Positions 13,857 to 18,359 of a stretch of DNA of 18,359 nucleotides are shown piece after piece. A program made the position numbers and the translations under genes. The DNA is from an uncultured Lachnospiraceae bacterium (GTDB lineage Bacteria; Bacillota; Clostridia; Lachnospirales; Lachnospiraceae), in NCBI GenBank assembly GCA_946549155.1, contig CAMNQN010000042.1, positions 1 to 18,359 on the forward strand, in the 5' to 3' direction. A model generated the notes under the pieces. The model saw nothing but the letters and a program-made list of their open reading frames with translations. It had not been told where the DNA came from and did no database searches. Position 1 is the stretch's first letter, and every line of letters starts with the position of its first letter.

Positions 13857-15386
13857 ATGCAATTAAAACCTGAAGAAATATCCAAAGTCATCCGCAGCCA
13901 GATCAAATACTATGACAACGCGATTCAGCAGAGTGAGACAGGCACTGTTCTGATGGTGGGCGATGGTATTGCCAGAGCCAGCGGTCTTACGAACTGTATG
14001 GCGGGGGAGCTGCTGGAATTTGAGGATGGCAGCTTCGGTATGGCCCAGAACCTGGAGGAGAACAGCGTATCCATCGTACTGTTCGGTTCCGATGAAAATA
14101 TCGGTGAGGGTCAGACCGTAAAGCGTACCGGAAAAGTAGTATCCGTTCCGGTGGGGGACGCGATGATCGGCCGCGTGGTGAACGCGCTGGGACAGCCCAT
14201 TGACGGAGCGGGCCCCATTGCGGCCACAGAGTACCGTGCCGTGGAGAGTCCGGCGCCGGGAATCTGTGAGCGGCGCTCTGTGCATGAGCCCCTGCAGACC
14301 GGCATCAAGGCCATTGATTCCATGGTGCCTATCGGCCGGGGACAGCGTGAGCTGATTATCGGAGACCGTCAGACCGGAAAGACCACCATTGCGGTGGACA
14401 CCATTTTGAATCAGAAGGGCAAGGACGTTATCTGTATTTATGTGGCCATCGGACAGAAGCGTTCTACTGTGGCCACCCTGGTGGAGACGCTGCAGAAGAA
14501 CGGGGCCATGGATTATTCCATTGTTGTGGCGGCTACCGCTTCCGAGGCCAGCCCGCTGCAGTATATCGCACCCTATGCGGGCTGCGCTATGGGCGAATAC
14601 TTTATGTACAGGGGAAAGCATGTGCTGATTATCTATGATGATCTGAGTAAGCACGCAGTGGCATACCGTGCGCTTTCCCTGCTGATCCGCCGTCCGCCAG
14701 GACGTGAGGCATATCCCGGCGACGTATTCTATCTGCACTCCAGACTGCTGGAGCGTGCGGCGAAGCTGGACGACGCCCACGGCGGCGGTTCCATGACAGC
14801 GCTGCCCATCATCGAGACCCAGGCCGGAGATGTATCCGCATACATCCCCACCAACGTGATCTCCATCACGGATGGACAGATTTTCCTGGAGACAGAGCTG
14901 TTTCATTCCGGCGTTATGCCGGCGGTAAACCCGGGTATTTCCGTGTCCCGTGTGGGTGGAAATGCTCAGATCAAGGCCATGAAGAAGGTGGCTGGTACGC
15001 TGAAGCTGATTTATTCTCAGTACCGGGAGCTGCAGAGCTTCGCCCAGTTCGGTTCTGATCTGGATGCGGACACCAAGGCCCGTTTGGAACAGGGGGCCCG
15101 TATCGTGGAAGTCTTAAAGCAGAACAACAGCGCTCCTGTGCCTGTGGAAAAGCAGGTGGCAATTCTCTATGCGGTGACAAAGGGAGTCCTGACCCGGATC
15201 GAGACGGAGGACGTGAGAGCCTACGAGTCCGGATTGTTCACTTATCTGGATACGGATGCCCAGGGCGCGGAGGCCATGCAGGCGATCCGCACCACCGGAA
15301 ACCTGGATGCGGATGCTGAGGAGAAGCTGAAAGCTGCGCTGGAGAGCTATACGGACCAGTTTTTAGATACAAAACCTGAAAAATAA
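13857..15386 (+). CDS. atpA: F-type ATP synthase subunit alpha
   Basis: A 509-residue F1 subunit that binds nucleotide non-catalytically. Walker A is GDRQTGKT (169-176). The family signature PAVNPGISVSRVGGNAQ, including the arginine finger region, is present, as is VLIIYDDLSKHAVAYRALSLL for the Walker B strand. An N-terminal beta-barrel domain (about 25-95) and a C-terminal helical domain are complete. The start has GGATGGGAATGGAAAG upstream, a purine-rich but less canonical site than its neighbours. A long open frame on the opposite strand of this gene is a codon-bias shadow. Confidence 0.98.
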   Translation: MQLKPEEISKVIRSQIKYYDNAIQQSETGTVLMVGDGIARASGLTNCMAGELLEFEDGSFGMAQNLEENSVSIVLFGSDENIGEGQTVKRTGKVVSVPVGDAMIGRVVNALGQPIDGAGPIAATEYRAVESPAPGICERRSVHEPLQTGIKAIDSMVPIGRGQRELIIGDRQTGKTTIAVDTILNQKGKDVICIYVAIGQKRSTVATLVETLQKNGAMDYSIVVAATASEASPLQYIAPYAGCAMGEYFMYRGKHVLIIYDDLSKHAVAYRALSLLIRRPPGREAYPGDVFYLHSRLLERAAKLDDAHGGGSMTALPIIETQAGDVSAYIPTNVISITDGQIFLETELFHSGVMPAVNPGISVSRVGGNAQIKAMKKVAGTLKLIYSQYRELQSFAQFGSDLDADTKARLEQGARIVEVLKQNNSAPVPVEKQVAILYAVTKGVLTRIETEDVRAYESGLFTYLDTDAQGAEAMQAIRTTGNLDADAEEKLKAALESYTDQFLDTKPEK

Positions 15387-15405
15387 GTGATAAAGGAGGA
15401 ACACT

Positions 15406-16272
15406 ATGGCTGCAAATATGAAATCCGTTAAGCTGCGGATTAAGAGCGTGCAGAATACCATGCAGATTACCAAGGCCATGGAGCTGGTAGCATCCTCCAA
15501 ACTGCGGAAAGCAAAGGAACGGGCGGAAACCTGCCGTCCCTATTTCAAGGAGCTTCATCATACACTGCGGGATATCGCGGAGGGGAATACGGATTTTACC
15601 TCCGTGTACGCGAAGAAGGCAACCAGCGACCGGTACTGCTATGTGGTGGTCGCCGGCGACAGAGGACTGGCCGGAGGATATAATTCCAATCTGTTTAAGA
15701 AGCTGGAGGCCGCCAGCCAGGGAAAGGACTTTGTGGTCCTTCCTATCGGAAAAAAGGCGGTGGAATATTTCCATCGGAAGGGTGTGGAATGTATCACGGA
15801 GAGCTTTGCGGAGGTGGCGGATATTTCCGTGGCCGACTGCTTTGAGATTGCGAACATTCTTTGCAGGGAATTTCGGGAGGGCCGGTTCGGACATATCGAG
15901 CTGTGCTATACTTCCTTTGTTTCCATGCTGACGCAGCGCCCGGATGTACTTTGTATGCTTCCCTTCACGGATGTGGCGGAGGCGTTTCAGTCCGATGAGC
16001 CCAAGGGCGCCAGCAGGGATCTGATTCTGTACGAGCCAAACGCCCAGGAAGTGTTCGATGCCATCGTTCCGGAATATGTAGCCGGATTGGTTTACGGCGG
16101 CGTATGCGAGGGCGTAGCCAGTGAGCTGGCAGCCAGACGGACCGCCATGGACGCGGCCACCAAGAACGCAGGCGAGATGATTGAGCAGTTGAATCTGTAT
16201 TACAACAGGGCCCGTCAGGCCAGCATAACGCAGGAAATCACGGAGATTGTTGCAGGCGCGGAGGGCGTGTAA
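15406..16272 (+). CDS. atpG: F-type ATP synthase subunit gamma
   Basis: A 288-residue central-stalk subunit that rotates inside the alpha/beta hexamer. The conserved N-terminal helix VKLRIKSVQNTMQITKAMELVASSKLRKA and the C-terminal helix ELAARRTAMDAATKNAGEMIEQLNLYYNRARQASITQEITEIVAGAEGV pair to form the rotor coiled coil. The middle Rossmann-like domain includes the family stretch VVAGDRGLAGGYNSN. Length is as expected. AAAGGAGGAAC precedes the start. The following 164 bases contain MITE copy 2 rather than the short spacer seen elsewhere in the operon. Confidence 0.97.
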   Translation: MAANMKSVKLRIKSVQNTMQITKAMELVASSKLRKAKERAETCRPYFKELHHTLRDIAEGNTDFTSVYAKKATSDRYCYVVVAGDRGLAGGYNSNLFKKLEAASQGKDFVVLPIGKKAVEYFHRKGVECITESFAEVADISVADCFEIANILCREFREGRFGHIELCYTSFVSMLTQRPDVLCMLPFTDVAEAFQSDEPKGASRDLILYEPNAQEVFDAIVPEYVAGLVYGGVCEGVASELAARRTAMDAATKNAGEMIEQLNLYYNRARQASITQEITEIVAGAEGV

Positions 16273-16315
16273 GCGTCCGACGATGCCAGAAGGCGTGCGA
16301 CTGTCAGGAAACTGG

Positions 16316-16394
16316 GTTACTGTTCCCTTCGTTTGCAGTAACACGCTGCGCGATGCACAGAAATTGTACCTTCGGCACAATTTCGCACAGTAAC
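16316..16394 (+). mobile_element. MITE-like element, copy 2 (79 bp) inserted inside the atp operon
   Basis: Ends are inverted repeats GTTACTGT (16316-16323) and ACAGTAAC (16387-16394). Immediately outside are identical octamers GAAACTGG (16308-16315 and 16395-16402), a complex-sequence 8-bp target duplication. The first 71 bases match the reverse complement of copy 1 at 65 positions and the last 8 match its other end; copy 1 has 65 additional internal bases. Predicted hairpins: GTTACTG with CAGTAAC (16336-16342), and GAAATTGTACC with GGCACAATTTC (16360-16384, one mismatch). No T-run follows on the + strand, so it should not terminate atp transcription. It occupies about half of the 16273-16436 gap between atpG and atpD. 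Confidence 0.88.
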
Positions 16395-16436
16395 GAAACT
16401 GGACAGTTGAGAATAACGATAAAAGGAGATTCAGGA

Positions 16437-17831
16437 ATGAGCGAAAAACACATTGGTGAGGTAGTGCAGATCACGGGTCCTGTATTGGATATCCGCTTTG
16501 CTCACGACGAGCTGCCTGCGCTGCTGAACGCCATTGAGATTGACAATCAAGGGGTCAAGATGACCGCTGAAGTAGCTCAGCAGGTGGGAGACAATACGGT
16601 TCGCTGTATTGCCATGAATTCCACAGATGGTCTGGTTCGCGGCATGAAGGCTGTGGATACCGGCGGCCCCATCACTGTTCCGGTGGGCGAGGAATGCCTG
16701 GGCCGTGTATTTAATCTGCTGGGAGACCCGGTGGATGAAGGCCCTGCCCCGGAGGCGAAGGAACGCTGGGCGATTCACCGTCCCGCTCCCGCTTACGAGG
16801 ATCAGACGCCGGCCACGGAGATTCTCGAGACGGGCATTAAAGTGGTGGATTTGATCTGTCCCTACGCAAAAGGCGGAAAAATCGGCCTCTTCGGCGGCGC
16901 CGGCGTGGGTAAGACGGTGCTGATTATGGAGCTGATTCATAATGTGGCGACGGCCCATGGCGGGCTTTCCGTATTTACCGGTGTTGGAGAGCGTACCCGT
17001 GAGGGAAATGATCTTTATAATGAGATGAAGGAGAGCGGCGTTATCAACAAGACGGCCTTGGTATACGGCCAGATGAATGAGCCGCCCGGAGCCCGTATGC
17101 GGGTGGGCCTTTCCGGTCTTACCATGGCGGAGTATTTCCGTGATGTGAAGAATCAGGATGTGCTGTTGTTTATTGATAATATTTTCCGTTTCACCCAGGC
17201 GGGTTCTGAGGTGTCCGCACTGCTGGGACGTATGCCCTCCGCGGTGGGATATCAGCCCACGCTGGCTACGGAGATGGGTACCCTGCAGGAACGTATCACC
17301 TCCACCAGAAAGGGTTCTATTACCTCTGTGCAGGCCGTATATGTGCCTGCGGATGACCTGACGGACCCGGCCCCGGCTACCACCTTCTCCCATCTGGATG
17401 CCACCACGGTATTGTCCCGTGACATTGCCAGCCAGGGTATTTATCCGGCTGTGGACCCGTTGGATTCCACCAGCCGTATCCTGTCGCCGGAGGTTGTGGG
17501 TACGGAGCACTATGAGATTGCCCGTGCGGTGCAGAGAGTATTGCAGCGTTACAAGGAGCTGCAGGATATCATCGCCATCATGGGTATGGACGAGCTGTCC
17601 GAGGAAGATAAGCTGACGGTAAACCGTGCCCGTAAGGTACAGCGTTTCCTGTCCCAGAGCTTTTCTGTGGCGGAGCAGTTTACCGGTATGCCCGGACAGT
17701 ATGTGCCGCTGAAGGAGACACTGAGGGGCTTTAAGATGATTCTGGACGGCGAATGTGATCATATTCCGGAGAGCTGTTTCCTGCTGGCCGGAACGATTGA
17801 CGATGTATTTGAGAAAGCAAAGAACCAGTAA
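16437..17831 (+). CDS. atpD: F-type ATP synthase subunit beta (catalytic)
   Basis: A 464-residue catalytic subunit. Walker A is GGAGVGKT (153-160); GERTREG (184-190) contains the catalytic glutamate E185; LLFIDNIFRFTQAGSEVSALLGRMPSAVGYQPTL carries Walker B and the family signature region. The C-terminal DELSEEDKLTVNRARKVQRFLSQSF is the DELSEED lever that pushes on gamma. ATG 16437 follows AAAAGGAGATTCAGGA. An in-frame ATG at 16353 would add 28 residues encoded by the inserted MITE and is rejected. The ribosome binding site lies outside the MITE, so the insertion left translation initiation intact. Confidence 0.98.
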   Translation: MSEKHIGEVVQITGPVLDIRFAHDELPALLNAIEIDNQGVKMTAEVAQQVGDNTVRCIAMNSTDGLVRGMKAVDTGGPITVPVGEECLGRVFNLLGDPVDEGPAPEAKERWAIHRPAPAYEDQTPATEILETGIKVVDLICPYAKGGKIGLFGGAGVGKTVLIMELIHNVATAHGGLSVFTGVGERTREGNDLYNEMKESGVINKTALVYGQMNEPPGARMRVGLSGLTMAEYFRDVKNQDVLLFIDNIFRFTQAGSEVSALLGRMPSAVGYQPTLATEMGTLQERITSTRKGSITSVQAVYVPADDLTDPAPATTFSHLDATTVLSRDIASQGIYPAVDPLDSTSRILSPEVVGTEHYEIARAVQRVLQRYKELQDIIAIMGMDELSEEDKLTVNRARKVQRFLSQSFSVAEQFTGMPGQYVPLKETLRGFKMILDGECDHIPESCFLLAGTIDDVFEKAKNQ

Positions 17832-17843
17832 AGGAGGCTGTCT

Positions 17844-18245
17844 ATGAATACCTTCCCATTGCGAATCGGAACACCGGACGGCCTGCTTTTTGAGGGAGAA
17901 GCGGAGAGAGTGGTGTGTCGCAGCATTACCGGAGACCTGGCGGTGCTGGCGAAGCACTGCAATTTCTGCACGGCCCTGGGGATGGGCGAAGCACATGTGG
18001 TACTGGCGGACGGCACCCGGAAGGAGGCCGCTTGTATCGGTGGGATGCTGTCTATGATGAACGGAACCTGCCGTGTGCTTGCCACCACCTGGGAGTGGAA
18101 GGAAGAGATCGACGCTGAGCGTGCGCAGTCAGCCAAGAAACGGGCGGAGGAACTGCTGGCCAAGGGCGGGCTGACGGACCGCGAATACAGAATCGCGGAA
18201 GCCAAGCTCCAGAGGGCGCTGGTACGGCTTAGTGTGAAATCTTAG
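17844..18245 (+). CDS. atpC: F-type ATP synthase subunit epsilon
   Basis: A 133-residue rotor subunit that contacts gamma and the c-ring and can restrain ATP hydrolysis. The N-terminal beta-sandwich (about residues 1-85) opens with FPLRIGTPDGLLFEGEAERVVCRSITGDLAVLAKHCNF, matching the family V-x-x-P-x-x-x-[FL]-x-G-x-x-x-x-V pattern with GD(L)-x-[VI]-L-x-x-H. The C-terminal helical pair (EEIDAERAQSAKKRAEELL, then DREYRIAEAKLQRALVRLSV) is complete. AAAGGAGG precedes the start, 12 bases after atpD. It is the last atp gene and is followed by a terminator. Confidence 0.95.
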   Translation: MNTFPLRIGTPDGLLFEGEAERVVCRSITGDLAVLAKHCNFCTALGMGEAHVVLADGTRKEAACIGGMLSMMNGTCRVLATTWEWKEEIDAERAQSAKKRAEELLAKGGLTDREYRIAEAKLQRALVRLSVKS

Positions 18246-18266
18246 AGTTATATTGGATTCCCGGAC

Positions 18267-18297
18267 GTCCGCAGCCGAATGGCTGCGGACTGTTTTT
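18267..18297 (+). terminator. Intrinsic terminator of the atp operon
   Basis: A perfect 10-bp GC-rich stem, GTCCGCAGCC (18267-18276) with GGCTGCGGAC (18281-18290), closes a GAAT loop and is followed at once by TGTTTTTGTGTTTT. It lies 21 bases after the atpC stop. Confidence 0.93.
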
Positions 18298-18359
18298 GTG
18301 TTTTGTTAATTATCAGGACGCAGGAAGAGGCGGGCGCGCAGGGCCACAAGCATCTGGAA
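18298..18359 (+). repeat. Dispersed intergenic repeat, right copy (runs off the window)
   Basis: Matches the reverse complement of 31-92 at 51 of 62 positions and is cut by the window end. It begins at the T-rich tail of the atp terminator. No gene is identifiable in it. One frame is open in both copies, but the changes alter amino acids freely (for example Ile/Asn, Glu/Gly, Ala/Arg), which argues against coding. Confidence 0.75.

Noticed and set aside
13863..14906. A 347-codon open frame on the - strand opposite atpA
   Set aside because: Same reasoning: a shadow of atpA codon bias with no protein-like features.
16353..16436. In-frame upstream ATG that would lengthen AtpD by 28 residues
   Set aside because: The extension is encoded by the inserted MITE, and a strong ribosome binding site lies directly before ATG 16437, which gives the normal AtpD N-terminus.
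16431..17996. A 521-codon open frame on the - strand opposite atpD and the start of atpC
   Set aside because: It is antisense to highly conserved genes, has a composition (His, Arg, Gln-rich) typical of a codon-bias shadow, and shows no recognisable domain.

Overview
The window looks like chromosome from an anaerobic Firmicute, most plausibly a Lachnospiraceae-type Clostridium. The pointers are strong AGGAGG ribosome binding sites, a BMP-type ABC importer, a complete F-type ATP synthase operon whose c subunit has a Na+-type ion site, and mid-range GC content. This assignment is inferred from gene content only; no marker gene gives the species.

Left part (about 230-8718): a solute uptake and salvage block. 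A BMP/PnrA-type binding protein is followed by a dual-cassette ATPase, two permeases, an inosine/uridine-preferring nucleoside hydrolase and a TauE/SafE-type membrane protein, all on the + strand with short gaps or overlaps. The only larger gap, after the binding-protein gene, holds a GC-rich hairpin. A LysR-type regulator lies on the - strand and overlaps the TauE gene tail-to-tail. Diverging from the regulator is an amidohydrolase_2-like gene whose product has lost most of the expected metal ligands. The block suggests import of a nucleoside or nucleoside-like compound followed by N-glycosidic cleavage; the jobs of the last three genes are open.

Middle part (8719-10703): an intergenic miniature transposable element, a short RluA-type pseudouridine synthase and an AI-2E/YtvI-type membrane protein.

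Right part (about 10700-18297): the atp operon in the order atpZ-like, atpI-like, atpB (a), atpE (c), atpF (b), atpH (delta), atpA (alpha), atpG (gamma), atpD (beta), atpC (epsilon), with candidate promoters before it and a clear intrinsic terminator after it. The c subunit carries two glutamates (E33 and E66) plus T67/T68, the two-carboxylate pattern associated with Na+-coupled rotors.

Two repeat families not explained by the genes stand out. (1) A MITE-like element occurs twice in opposite orientations (8749-8892, 144 bp; 16316-16394, 79 bp). Each copy is bounded by GTTACTGT/ACAGTAAC inverted ends and by a perfect 8-bp direct repeat that looks like a target-site duplication. The second copy sits inside the atp operon between atpG and atpD. 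(2) The two edges of the window (31-92 and 18298-18359) are inverted copies of one another, 51 of 62 bases identical.
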